DNA from: Lutjanus erythropterus
Lineage: Eukaryota > Chordata > Actinopteri > Lutjaniformes > Lutjanidae
DNA: 64,000 nt
Direction of reading: 5' to 3'
NCBI GenBank assembly: GCA_020091685.1
Contig: CM034607.1
Location: 9,979,465-10,043,464, forward strand
Position 1 is the stretch's first letter, and each line of letters starts with the position of its first letter. The notes beneath the pieces were generated by a model that was given only the letters and a program-made list of their open reading frames with translations, was not told the origin of the DNA and ran no database searches. Shown here piece by piece: positions 45,139-56,497 of the stretch. Both the position numbers and the translations under genes were made by a program.

Positions 45139-47985
45139 GATAGACCTACCATCAATCCAACCAATCAAAGGAACAAAAAGTGTGATGTAGCACTGAGCGA
45201 CACAAGCAAGTTGGGCCAGTGTTTGGTCTGTTTTCAAGTAGGAAAAATTGGTGGCTTGGTCTTAAAATTTCTTGAATTACAGCTAAACAGTTCACTAAAA
45301 CGTGTTTCTGAAAACATTTGAAGAGTGAAAAAGGCAATGCAATCACTGAATCTTGATTCATATTTGATCAGCACTGCCTAGTTGTGCTCCAAACCCGTGA
45401 CATGTGACTTTTCAAATCTAGACCGGTGGCACTCCTCTGTCAGTCATTGTATCAAACCTGCCCAATATCAGATAAACAGTTGTGAACAGGAGGATGGCCA
45501 AATTAAACTTGAGTTCACAGATTCGCCTGGTTCCCAGTCTAACCCAAAATATCTGCTAACGATGGTTTCTATATGTTGACTTTAACTGAAATATAGGAAT
45601 CTTTTAACGGGCCACAAGGAGACCTAAAAGGATTTAATTGTGATATTCTCCCACCCCTGCCAGATTCATTTTTAACAACATTTGCTTCCTAAAATTGCAC
45701 TATAGCCAAAAGTATATACTCATCCAAACAAAGTGCAATATGTGGACATGTGAAAATTGCACCTCTATGTGATTTTTGAAAATCTAATTTGCTTTAAAGT
45801 GTTACACCAGTGATTACTTATTGCACTTCCATAAGAGAGAGATTACAAAAAAAAGATAGGTCAAAATCAAAGTAATAGAGGCATAAATGTCCTGATTTTT
45901 AGTCCCTGGTGGAGGTCAAGAGGAGGTCACTAAAGGAAAGTTTGAACCAATTCAAAAGCACCTTTGGCCAAACACCAAAAAGCCCTTCAGACTAAACAGA
46001 CTTCAAAGGTATAATATGTAGACAGGTGCAGAATGTGCCGGGGGGGTTGAATTCTCAAACAGCTCATCCCAGCTGAATTACTGACAACAGTGCTGGACCC
46101 AGACTATAAGAACGGCAATAAATACATAGGCAGTCTTAATCTGGCTTTCATATATAATACCACTAAATATTCCTTTAGGCAGGTAGTGAATCCATGGAAC
46201 CCAATGATGAGTTGAGTGGCTAATGCTCTAATCTCCTGTGGTAAATAGACACATATTTTCTGTTTTCTACTTATTTCCTATAGTATTTTAAAGTGTTGCT
46301 GTGATCGCTATACTTCACACCTCAAAACTTCAGCAGCTATAATAGTTTAATCCAGTTTCAGTCTGTTCAGAAAGAATAGCTATTTCTTCTTCTTGTTAGT
46401 TGAAATGAAAAAACAGTCATCCTTATTTCAAGAATTGTCTATTATTAGTCTTTCTAAGCAGCATTGAAAATTGCCATTTACAACCAAACAAACTTATTTT
46501 CAGTTTTTATCAAGATTATTCCTACACTCTAAATGCGAATATTGTCCTTACTTAAATTACCTAGTGCCTTTAACTTAATTTATAATCTTTTCATTCTACT
46601 TGCTTACATTGACATTCCTGTACTTTTTGCCCTCATACTTATTTCATTCTATAATATTTATGTTTTTCTGAGTACGTTGGTAGCAGTAATACACAACTTG
46701 ACAAAGTTAAGTTCTTTCTTACTTAGATACTTAACTTTTCCTGAGGTAATTGATTTACTTTTTTGTCAACTTGTTAGAATTTCTCTCTTTTAATTTGATG
46801 CTTTTACCTTAGCCCACATACTGAATAGTAATACAGTTCATTAAAATTATGAGATTTTCAGCATTGTGTGCATGGAACACTTTACAAACTGAAGGCAGAA
46901 AGAAGTGTGGGTCAAGGGTGTACAGTGTCAGTTCTGGGCCCACAAAGCCTGCACCCAGGGGCAGCCAACTACATTTACCACAACTACGACAGTGACTGAA
47001 CCCTTATGTGACACATTCACATCCAGGAACACAGTCATTTTTATTCAAAACTGTTTATTTTTTAATCTTCAATAAAGTTTCTTCATAAATTGGATACATT
47101 AGGCCATGTACCCTCTTTTCGGCCTTACACCCCTGAAAAAATTATATACCCTGCAGCCACAGTGGTCTTGATGCCCCACCTGCACTACCCCAGCTGAAGT
47201 GTTGATGGATATAAACTTTTTTGTTTTTTTTTTAACATAAAGCCTGATGTTACTTGACAATTCTGTGGTTCACACTGGAGACTGGAGTCCCTGTTAACAG
47301 TGACAAACAGCCAGATCCATGTTATATGTGTGCTTGTCTCCTCCATTACGCTGCTATCCATGTGCTATCTCTCTCTGTGGAAGCCAATTATAGCCAAAGT
47401 GATGGAAAAAAAAGATGTTGTATAATGAGAAAAATACATCATTATCTATTATTTATATATTGTAAGTCTTAATTTGAAATACTCAATGGTTATTTTGAGA
47501 TACTAAGTCATTATCAAATCTATTTAGTGTGCTGTTAAAATATTAGGAAAAAATCCTGAAGCCTTAAGCAAAACTTATTATTTTTGTGGACTTCAACTCA
47601 TGGTTTTACAGTATTTGATGGTCTTGCAGCCCAGGCATTTGGCATATGTGCCATCAAAAAGTTGACAACACCAAAGGACAAATGGCCTTGCCCCTAAAAG
47701 GATGAGACTCCAGGCCTGGTGTGGATCTTAATCCAGCAAATTACCTCTCACTGTTACATCTAAACCCAGCAAGTGTTACAACTCAGAACTCTTTGTAATT
47801 TGTGTGACTGTGTAGCAGACATCTAATTGAGTTTTATTTGTAGTAGACAGATATGGGTTTCAAAGTTTGAGTGATCATCTATTTAGTTACTGATGCTCAC
47901 ACAAGAAGTCTTACTACCATTTCTGGTCAACTGATTCATTAATAGTGTTTAGCGCCATCAGAAGTCAGTGGCTTTAACAGTGACA
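45139..47985. other. gene-free AT-rich interval, nothing recognised
   Basis: Long AT-rich stretch with a G-run at 46040-46046. The 86-codon hydrophobic frame at 46533-46793 is T-rich and has no family features. No repeat words shared with other parts were identified with confidence. Confidence 0.4.
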
Positions 47986-47989
47986 AGCA

Positions 47990-48420
47990 GGCGTGAAACG
48001 TTTGATGCGTCTGTGAATCTGTCGGATAGAGAGACGTTATGGGTTAACAGACAGATGTCATATAGTATCGACAGTACACACATCTGCTGTCTCCATCTGC
48101 ACGCATGCTCAGTGTCTCCCCCTCAGCTGATTCACATCAGCAGCGGCGTTGGAGATCAACCGGTCCGACAGCACATGGATCCCCAGTGAGAAGAGCGAGC
48201 ACTCCGGCCAGGGGGTAAGATTTAAGTCCTTCGGTGGTCGTAAAGTCGGTCAGAGTGGAAAAAAAAAAAAGAGGAGGCTGCAGATGAGGTGGAGGGGGAA
48301 GAAAACTGAGCCGCTGTAGATGAAGTGCGACGGAGAAAAAGTGTGAAATGGACTGAGGCTGCACGGCCGCGATGACTCACTGGTGTCCAGTGCTGGCGGT
48401 TAGTTTCGCTCTGTGATCAG
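47990..48420 (+). promoter_or_regulatory. candidate nrsn1 promoter and 5' noncoding exon (donor at 48215)
   Basis: This stretch has many more CpG dinucleotides than its AT-rich flanks (for example around 48000-48030, 48140-48165, 48225-48250 and 48325-48395). A good donor, gccaggggg/gtaaga, sits at 48215 and could splice to the acceptor at 52406, giving a 4.2-kb intron 1. If so, the 5' leader holds a four-codon upstream ORF (48175-48189). No clear TATA box was seen. The placement is inference from composition, splice-site fit and distance. Confidence 0.45.
48175..48189 (+). other. possible upstream ORF in the nrsn1 5' leader
   Basis: ATG GAT CCC CAG TGA lies inside the proposed noncoding first exon, 25 nt before its donor. 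If the exon is real, this short frame could lower translation of the main ORF. It rests entirely on the exon-1 proposal. Confidence 0.2.
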
Positions 48421-48899
48421 TTGAAACGACCACCATGCCTGTTATTTCTGCCTTTTTTTAAATTTTTTATTTATTTTAATTATTTTTTTAAATATGACCA
48501 GTATCAAAATGCGACACATCTTGTGTTATTACTAAGCTATTAGCGCAGGAAAGCGAGTGTGATCATATCTCCTACATCAGTGTGAGGCAGTGAAGGAAGC
48601 CTGTTGCATCGTCGAGGTGCTTTGGTATCAAATAATACAAATAAAACGCGAGAAATATGTATTAAAATGGATTTAACTGGTCTGTTAGCCTGGAGGAAAG
48701 TTGGGGCAAACTCAGCAGCACCATGGACAGCGCTGTGCTTCAGCAGCCTGCCTCGAGCTGAAACATTTCTGTTCATTTACCAGGAGTTTGATGTGTTTCA
48801 TGATCATGGGGGAAAAAAAGTCAGAAATCAATTTGTCAGCCATAAGAAAAAATAAAGAATTAAATAAATCACATTAGTATTCAAGACCAGTGAGTTTGG

Positions 48900-49122
48900 T
48901 AACTGACTGTAGAGCTTAATCCATCATAATACCCTCACAATATACTGTGAGTCACCAGTCAGTGCTCCACATATTTTTTTAGAGGTATATTTGCATATTT
49001 ACCAGAGTTTGTGGAAGAACTCACCAGATTATTTAGCTACATAAAAGTACCAACACCAGCTACATGACAAGTAAAAGAATCCTGCTTAAGTACAAGTACA
49101 AATTATTATCAGTGAAATGTAC
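48900..49122 (+). repeat. common teleost repeat ('aagtacaagtacaaatta'), left part, interrupted
   Basis: 'cagtcagtgctccacata', 'gtaaaagaatcctgcttaag' and 'tatcagtgaaatgtacttaa' are phrases of a very common fish repeat. The repeat is cut at TTAA by the foldback element and appears to continue after it ('atatggagcatttcactg'). Confidence 0.65.
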
Positions 49123-49126
49123 TTAA

Positions 49127-49669
49127 AGGGACAGTTCACCCCAAAATCAAAAATATATTTTTTTTTCTCTTGTCTGTAGTGCTGTTGATCTATCTATGCT
49201 GTTTTGGGGTAAGTTGGAGATATCATTTGGAGATATATGTAGTGATGTCTGCCTTCTCTCTAGTATAATGAGACTAGATGGAGCTCGCCTTGTGCTGCTC
49301 TGAAAAACTCAAGATAATCCACAGACTTTTTTGTGAGCAGTTTCATGCAGGAACTTTCTTTCTATTAGATGGAAAGTAGTTCCAGTAGATTTTACTGCAG
49401 AAAGAAAGTAGTTCCTGCATGAAACTGAGCACAACAAGGTGTTTGGATTAACTCGATTAACAGTCATAATTTTTGGAAAGAGACTTTTGTGTTGATTTTT
49501 TCAAGTGTAAATTTCCGGCGCTTTAAGCACCACAGGACCAGTGCCATCTAGTTCAATCATGTTGGAGAGACATCTCTCTACAGCCGATACCTCCAAAACT
49601 CTGCAACTAACAGATGGATAAAATATGAATTTGAAATATATATTTTTGATTTTGGGGTGAACGGTCTCT
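49127..49669. mobile_element. 543-bp foldback miniature element flanked by TTAA
   Basis: TTAA sits at 49123-49126 and 49670-49673. Terminal repeats AGGGACAGTTCACCCC... and (reverse complement of right end) AGAGACCGTTCACCCC... match for about 31 nt. Inverted pairing continues inward ('gtgagcagtttcatgcagg' with 'cctgcatgaaactgagcac') almost to the centre, so most of the element can fold on itself. It has no coding capacity. It lies in the proposed intron 1 of nrsn1. Confidence 0.88.
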
Positions 49670-49740
49670 TTAATATTGATACATATGGAGCATTTCACTG
49701 TTAGTGGAGCAAGTTTTAATATAAAGCGAGGTAGTTTAGT

Positions 49741-49930
49741 TCAGTGGTTCCCATCTGAGGGGTCGGCCCTCTCCAAAGGGTCACAAGATAAATCTGAGGG
49801 TTTTGAGATGATTAATGGGACAGAAAAAGCTAAAAAAAAACAAAGTTCTCCTACACAACTTCACATTGATTTGTGGACTTTTCTCAACTCTTTGCTTTTT
49901 TGGTGAAATATTGTACAAATTTGATAGAAT
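49741..49930 (+). mobile_element. hAT-like miniature element fragment
   Basis: 'tcagtggttcccatctgagg', 'ctccaaagggtcacaagata' and 'gatgattaatgggacag' match a common fish non-autonomous hAT family whose end is CAGTGGTTCCCAA. Confidence 0.6.
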
Positions 49931-50189
49931 GGATATACATGACTGAATTAAAGTACAAGTACCTCAAAGTAGCACTTAAGTACAGTCCTGAAGTAAATTT
50001 ATTTAGTGTCTTTCCAACTCTGGTTGTGTTTTACAGTCATAACAAAACAGCCATGTCAAAGAAGAAGTTACATTAGTATTTGTATCATGACCAGCCCTAA
50101 CATGTGCAGTACATACCTCCAAATTCATCATAATAGCCCAAAAAAAAAAAAAACACATGTTGCAGGTCACTTAGCTGTGGAAGAAGTGA

Positions 50190-50345
50190 TGAGATCCTTT
50201 GCTTAAGTGAGAATATTTTATATTTTATAAGAAGTAACGTAGTGAACTAAAAATTGCAGTATTTTCTGTTGAGTAGTATAAAACAAAAACACTCAATTAA
50301 TGTGCTGAGGTAACTAATAAGTGCTCCACACATTGATTTAAAATC
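50190..50345 (+). repeat. common teleost repeat fragment
   Basis: 'tgagatcctttgcttaagtg', 'aactaaaaattgcagtattt' and 'ataagtgctccacaca' match the family at 48900-49122. Confidence 0.55.
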
Positions 50346-52406
50346 ATAATTAGAAATGAGGTTGTGTGAACTTGAAGTTTCTCCATTGAAATTATGTTAG
50401 TTAGTTATGGACTTTCCTCCCTAATTTTTTTGTGAATCTGTTCTTCTAATTGTGCTGACATTCAGCATGAATAAAACCAGAAAGGTCAGATTTTTTTCCT
50501 TTATAAAGAAAAACCGAGCCAGAAAACAATAAATGGGCTGTCAACGCTATTAAAATTAGGTTTTAAGATGATGAAGTCGGGCCACATGCTGCACCCTTTT
50601 CAGAAGATAATGTAACACTTTGTAAAAGCTGTTTCTAAAAGCTTTACTCAATAAGCTGAAAGCACAAACTGCGACAGGTAATTTAGGTGTAATTCATGAC
50701 AGCCAGTTGAAATAAAAAATACTTTTCTTCAACCCTGTGTTCTTACACAGGTTCATTGGCAGACGAGGAGTTTATGTTTTTGTGTTTTTTGTATTAGTTT
50801 AGTTTATATCCACAATTGCAAGGAGACCAAGGCCGAATTACAGAGACTGTCTTTAACGGCTTGGTCACTGTGGTAATTAAAGAATATGACCTGATTTAGG
50901 AAAAAAGCCTTTGTAGATGAACAGTTCCCAAGTCAATGTTCCTACCTCATCCTAACTTTCTAACAAAATCTCAAAGAAGGTCTCCTAAGTTTAGGATAAC
51001 AGTAAGCTGTACTAATTTTCACTTTTCCACTTGTAGTAGTTGCTAGCAAGATTTGTACCAGTCTCTGTACTGTGATTGGCTACTTCTCGTTGCTTCAACA
51101 ATGTGTCCTTGTGGTTGACCAGAAGCCTTTTAAATGTTCTGAAAGGTTCTAATTTAACCAAAATCCATGATCTTTTCCTAAACCTATCCACATATTGTTT
51201 GTGCCTCAACCTTACCAAACTGTGACTAAAAACTGGGAATAATTTTTGAAAAAAGGAAAATAATAAGGGCTGTATTATTAAGGGCCACTTTTTTAAGTCT
51301 AAAAGAAGAGGTATTGTGCAGAATCAAATGCGCATGTGCAAGAGTTGGCTAATGGTATTGATAGCTAACAGTGGCTAATGGTAGCTTTTTCTAACAGTAG
51401 CGAACGGTTGTGTTGGCTAGCTTTGTATAGCTGTTCTTTTATTTTGTGTGGAAGCCTGTGTCTGCGATCTTAGCCCACTCTCATTTATCTCCTGGTTAGC
51501 ACTGTTGTAAATTTCTGAAAATGAGCATCTTCTTTTTGTATACTTCAATGTATGTTTCAACACGTTTCAAAGATAAAAAAAAAAATATTATAAAGCTGTT
51601 TAGCTCAGGGAGATGAGAAAACTAGTGTCAGTTGCTAGGTAACCAACGTAAAAGTTGATAGGTGATGTTCGATTGAGTATTTAGGATTTCCTAACCTGAA
51701 ATGAGATAGGAGAAAGTTTGATAGAATTCCTAAAATTAGTTTTGCTTCTGTAATACCAGCTTAGAAAAATCCAAGACTCATTCCTCATATTATATCTAAT
51801 TTAAGATTTAGGGACAGGAAATTTCTGTGTTACGGCCCCACAAATCACATGGACTCACAAAAAGCTTGTTTAACTGAACAGAGTTTGGTAACAGCTCACC
51901 CTGTCAGACTTTGGCCTTGGAGGGGGTTAAAAACCTGACATTACCTGACATCACACTCGGGTTAAACTTACTGTTTAGTACAGGCTGAGATCAGGCTTGT
52001 GTGGCCGCTCAGAGAAACAGTTTGAAGGCAGAGAATGAAAGAAATCAATCAAACCGCCTCGGGAGAATAACAACAGAGGGACATGTGTGCATATGAGGAA
52101 GAATAGAGTGTGCACACACTTGCATATGTGTGACTCATCCGTGGGTGGTAATAGAGCCACCTCAGGGCCACGGTAGCCGTCAATCGTTCACACGCAGCAA
52201 CAATAACTGGGGCAACCTGACGACACAGGCCAGGATTTATAACCAGTCTCTGAGGGGATGGAGGCGTTTATTGTAGGAAATCCATATTCAGCACATAAAC
52301 AGTGTTTGTGCTACAGCAGCCTAGCGGATGACACGTACACATATCAATCTGTGCAGAACTCTGAATACGTATCGCCTACAGTATGTATCTGTATCTTTTT
52401 CTGTAG
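50346..52406. other. remaining proposed intron 1 of nrsn1
   Basis: Contains a family D fragment at 51110-51260 ('ccatgatcttttcctaaacc') and 'gctaac'-rich sequence at 51355-51420. Nothing exon-like was seen before the acceptor at 52406. Confidence 0.45.
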
Positions 52407-52489
52407 GAGTTCGAGGTGTTTGAGGTGTGATGGCGCTGTGCTCCGAGGCCTGCGTCTCTGGCTCAGGAGGAGAATCCTCCGGGAGTGAG
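52407..52489 (+). CDS. nrsn1: nrsn1 first coding exon (CDS 52430-52489)
   Basis: A T-rich acceptor (tatctttttctgtag) ends at 52406. It is followed by 23 nt of 5' UTR, the ATG at 52430 and 20 codons (MALCSEACVSGSGGESSGSE), then the donor GAG|gtgagc at 52490. The Cys/Ser/Gly-rich start matches the short N-terminal segment of neurensins. An acceptor just before the start codon implies at least one upstream noncoding exon. Confidence 0.85.
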
Positions 52490-55400
52490 GTGAGCTTTAG
52501 TTTCCATGGGTGATAATCGAGTTTGATTTGATTTTATTGCAGCGGAAAGAGTCATATGACCAACATTAGTCAGACGTACAGAGGACATCTAATATGCTTT
52601 GGTAACGCTTTAGATCACAGCCCACAAATTCAGTGTAAATATTTTGAAAGTATAGGGTACCAATGAAACACTCACCAGGAACATAACTACTTACAAAGGG
52701 GTAAAGGGGGTAAAAGAAGGGTCTCCTTTATCCAGCAGCCCACATACTGTGGACTTACCCCTACAATAAGGGAGCCATTTCCAAGGCTTCATCCTAATTG
52801 TAATGTACCGCTGTTGAAGCTTCTTCTCTATCATTTTGACTGTCAGACTGATATAACATTGGATCCCAAAACCAAAAAAATATATTCTGCAAGTCATAAT
52901 TTTAAAATACAGCCAGTCCTCACCAGAAAAAACTGATGATAGGTCATTTGTGCAAGCAGCTTATATTGACCCATAATTATGTTTATTATTAGTGTATGGT
53001 GGAGGTGGGGTGCATGGATGTCTCACACCGGAATCATGTCCCACCAAAAGTCAACTTTGACATTACGTTGCATTGCATTGCTCACCAAGTAGATTTGGTT
53101 CCAACTAAACTGTGACCATTTCACAACGTTAAGCACATGTTTAACATCATGACTTATGTACTTAAGGGCCGGTGAACCTGTCCCATGTGAAACCAAAAGT
53201 CAGCTTTGACTCATTCAAAGTTATGTTACGTTATGTTACCTTACGTTACAAAGTAGATTTAGATTAATCAGTCACTTACTTGGTCTACTATCAGTTATCA
53301 GATATTCATTCAAGACTTTTTAAACCATTTCTCAAGCTGCGGGTCTTTTTCTTAGCCAGGCAGCCACTGACCTCCATCTTTGTTTCAATGACTCACTGGA
53401 AATAACTTCACAACAGCATTGCAAATGAACTTGAACCCTGCAATAGCATTACTGTTCTCTGTATTAATTAAGTCCCTCTTAAGCACTCTTTATTACCTCC
53501 TTATTTAATAACCTTTTGTGTTTTTCCCTGGTACTGTATGAATATAATTCTACTGGTATACATAGGGACCCAGTTAGTACCAAATACTTAAACTATATTT
53601 TGTACACTGTAATCTTAGCTATTCTTTCTTCAGATATGACAGAGAGATGCAGCCAAATGTATTCACGGAGGAATTTTGTTCTTCTGTGTAATTTGGTCCC
53701 TTTGTGTTCACTGTTCCTGCAGGCGGGTTCTAGCTGTCTTCAGTTTGGGGTTCGTTCCTATCTGCACCACTTCTATGAGGAGTGCTCGTCCTCCATGTGG
53801 GAGAGAGACCCGGAGGATCGGGGGTTCGTCCAGAGCCAGAGGTCAGCCCTGTGGTGGAACTCAGCTGTGTGGAAGGTAGAGGAGGAACTACATACTGTTT
53901 ACGTCATTTAATCTGTGTTCCTCTGTTTTATAACCTCTTGGCTTACTTTCTATACAATTCAATTCAATAACTGGTGCAACTGTAAGTTAAAATGTTTTCA
54001 AAAGCAGTAGTGGGCCTACAAAATGAACATTTTTTTCAAGAAAGTAGAGTCATTCTGAATGTAATCATCTATTTAGTTCAAAATAAGAAACATAATTGTA
54101 TATTAATCCATGAAATGTACATCAGACATTGTAGCAATCATTGTGTCTGTTGGTGTCTCTGCTATTCAGTGCTCAGTCCCTCAGGCATTTCTTGCATTAT
54201 TTGGTAGCCAGGCATATTGTGTGTTTCCCTTAATCAGTCCTATTCTGATATTTCATATGAATAAATATCAGTCACTGATTGATATAACACAATAGAGATG
54301 AAATCCACCGCTGCTATCAGTTATGTCCCATGAGAAATCCTGCAGGAACACAGGAAGTGATGCGTGTTACTTTGCAGGTTTGGTTGAAACGTAAGAAAAA
54401 TTCCCTGGAGAGACAGAGGGTCAGGTACCCTTATAGAAAGTTAATTCATCTGTTCCCTAGTATCATATAGTCAGTAAATGATTCCCCATAAGTGTATTCA
54501 TTTTTCGTTCTGTCTAACAGTCTGGCTTTTGAAACCCATTTTATCATATCATCCCTGAACTACTGAGTAAAACTTACAACTTGGTCACACTACGTGACTT
54601 TTAAAGTCATTAGATCACTCTACTGTTCACACTACGCAACTCTCTGTCTTGTACTACTACTACTACTACTTTTTGCTGTCTCTTCAGTAGTGACCATTCA
54701 TGGGTGCATGCACCAATTTGCCTCTGATCTGGGGGCTTTTGTCAGTAATTTTCAAGACCTGTTGGTAAGTGGAAAATCAGGGCAAAAATTCTGTAGTGTG
54801 AATTCAGCTGAAACATTTTAAATCTGTCAAGGCCCCATTGATGCTGAAAGCCACAAACAGGTTTTGGAGCAACATATGCTGCCATCCAGATGACATCTTT
54901 TTCAGGGACATCTCTGCTTATTTCAGCAAGACAATGCCAGGACACATTGTGCATTTGTTACAACAGCATGGTTTCGCCGTAAAACAGTGTGGGGACTAGA
55001 CTAATCTGCCTGCAGTTCAGACTCATTATGGCTCATTATGAAGCAGCAACAACAGAGGCAGCAGACTGTTGAGCAGCTGCACTTGTATATTAAGCAAAAA
55101 TGGGAAAGAATTTTGCTTTCAAAACTTCAAGAATGAGTGTCACCTGTTCCCAAATGATGTTAAAAGAAAAGGTGCTGTAACTCAGTTTCTGTCCCAACTT
55201 TTTGGAAAGTGTTGCAGGCATCAAATTCAAAATGAGTGTGTATTTATTAAAAAAAACAAAACAAAACAAAAAAACAAACAATGAACTTAATGAAAATTTT
55301 ATTAAATTAAATGTCTTATCTTTGTACTGAATTTATTTAAATATAGGTCAAAAAGCATTTGCAAATCATTGCATTCAGTTTTTATTGATGTTTCATAGAT

Positions 55401-56497
55401 GCATCCCAACTTTTTTGAATTGTGGTGTGTATAATTACTACTGTATGACTAACTGAGTTGAACTGGATCCATTATTAGTCCCTATCTTAGTCACTGCATC
55501 AATTAATGCAATCGATTAAGTGCTATTTTGAGGTTTACTGGAATTGTACAAGTCTATAATGCAGAACCATTTCAACAATACATGAAAATTCTGTGTACTT
55601 TTTATATTCTACCTTTTTTTGGATAATTGTTCCTTGTTTCCCAAAAGATTAGACAGCCAAATTCCTCATGCACTACATGTCCTTGTCTCTGCCAGCCCCA
55701 GTGTTGGTCTGGGGTGGACTGCAGGCAGAGATGTGCCACCTCTGTGACACATGGTGTTGCCTGCTGATTGTTTTCACCTGCCAGCGATGAACTTCCCCAC
55801 TGTAAAAACCCTCTCTGATATACTCATGTAACATAGTGCATACAGTGCATTCAAACTCTTGTCTCTGCATGATGAACTGCAGGCAGTGGCGTGGTGGTAT
55901 TTATAAAGGTGAAGGATTGCATGTAAACCCCCTGCTCATTTAGTAATTTGGATGTTTTCTGCATCACAAACAACAAAATGACCTTTCCTAACAAGCAGTG
56001 CACAGCACTGAGGAAAAATTACAACCTATAAAAAAATGAGACCAAGGCTACACAAATTACCACTACAGGGTTCTGTCTCTGTCTCCCTCCAGGTGTCCTT
56101 GGCCCTGGGTCTCCTGATCCTGACTGCAGGCATCGCCAGCTTGTCAGTTGGCTACTCCACTCCCCATAAGATTGAGTCGTTCGGAGAGGGAGACCTGTTC
56201 TTCGTGGACACCCAGGCCGTGAGCTTCAACAGGGGGCTGCACTTCAGCACCGCGGCCGGGATCGGGCTCTCCTGTCTCGGCTCGGCCTTGGCTGCGATGG
56301 GGGTTGTCGTTTGGGTCCTTCCCAGGGCCAACTTCAAGGAGAGGCTGCTCCACAGATTGGGCGAAGGGGAACAGAGAGGAGAGCCGGGGTCAAAGTGGAA
56401 GGTTCCAGGGGATGTGGTCACTAAGCCCCCGGGTGTAGAGGAGGGGAAGATACCCGTCACACTGTCAAAAGTGGAAAATGTGCAGCCCACTTCTTAA
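52430..56497 (+). CDS. nrsn1: neurensin-1-like protein, three coding exons (52430-52489, 53723-53875, 56093-56497)
   Basis: The three exons join in phase 0 into a 205-residue protein; human neurensin-1 is about 195. Seen: a family-typical block near residues 28-41 (FGVRSYLHHFYEEC), an acidic stretch, then WWNSAVWK before the first membrane segment (about 72-92). A loop of about 95-122 contains PHKIESFGEGD and VDTQAVSFN. A second membrane segment (about 123-147) follows, and the C-terminal tail ends KIPVTLSKVENVQPTS. That tail is the neurensin-1 signature; as I recall it, neurensin-2 ends differently. Known for the family: neuronal vesicular two-pass membrane proteins linked to neurite extension and transport vesicles. 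The start ATG has G at -3 and G at +4 and lies 23 nt after a good acceptor. Introns are GT-AG (1,233 and 2,217 bp). The main uncertainty is which neurensin paralogue this is. Confidence 0.93.
52490..53722 (+). other. nrsn1 intron 2
   Basis: GT-AG intron of 1,233 bp. 53030-53280 is a family D repeat with 'gttatgttacgttatgttac' words. Otherwise it is unremarkable. Confidence 0.75.
53723..53875 (+). CDS. nrsn1: nrsn1 second coding exon
   Basis: The acceptor ttcctgcag precedes 53723 and the donor AAG|gtagag follows 53875. The exon is 153 nt (51 codons, phase 0 on both sides). It encodes the cytoplasmic GVRSYLHHFYEEC block that best identifies the family, then a variable acidic/arginine stretch and the WWNSAVWK segment that leads into the first membrane helix. 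Confidence 0.93.
54575..54820. mobile_element. miniature element with 'gtcacactac' / 'gtagtgtgaa' ends, in nrsn1 intron 3
   Basis: Inverted ends 'ttggtcacactacgtgac' and 'ctgtagtgtgaattcagctg' enclose sequence with a (TAC)n run at 54652-54669. Recognised as a fish non-autonomous family. The ends are only partly conserved. Confidence 0.5.
54826..55434 (+). pseudogene. Tc1/mariner-type transposase relic in nrsn1 intron 3
   Basis: In one frame, codons near 54914-54945 read LFQQDNARTH, the Tc1/mariner block around the second catalytic aspartate. Further on come LYIKQKWERILLSKLQE and VSPVPK, the usual C-terminal segment. Stop codons and frameshifts break the frame and the 5' part is missing. The tail 'ctgtcccaactttttgg', 'gcaggcatcaaattcaaaat' and the end 'cccaacttttttgaattgtg' match a very common fish element. 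Confidence 0.8.
56093..56497 (+). CDS. nrsn1: nrsn1 third coding exon with stop codon
   Basis: The acceptor ctgtctccctccag precedes 56093. The exon has 134 codons and TAA at 56495-56497. It carries both predicted membrane segments, the conserved loop between them and the C-terminal tail (KIPVTLSKVENVQP). The exon is clearly GC-richer than its surroundings, which explains the long open frames on its opposite strand. Those antisense frames are not separate genes. Confidence 0.95.
   Translation: MSLALGLLILTAGIASLSVGYSTPHKIESFGEGDLFFVDTQAVSFNRGLHFSTAAGIGLSCLGSALAAMGVVVWVLPRANFKERLLHRLGEGEQRGEPGSKWKVPGDVVTKPPGVEEGKIPVTLSKVENVQPTS

Larger units (their letters stand above)
53876..56092 (+). other. 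nrsn1 intron 3
   Basis: GT-AG intron of 2,217 bp, holding the two mobile elements listed separately. The remainder, including 55440-56080, shows nothing recognisable. Confidence 0.75.

Noticed and set aside
46533..46793. 86-codon hydrophobic frame
   Set aside because: T-rich sequence yields Leu/Ile/Phe by default. No family resemblance or splice context.
53516..53911. 131-codon frame taken as a whole gene
   Set aside because: Only 53723-53875 is exon. The upstream part is intron read-through and the end runs past the donor.
56144..56490. 69- and 112-codon antisense frames
   Set aside because: Shadows of the GC-rich nrsn1 exon 3 on the opposite strand.
56036..56497. 153-codon frame with ATG at 56036
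   Set aside because: The first 19 codons lie in intron 3 before the acceptor; the real exon begins at 56093.
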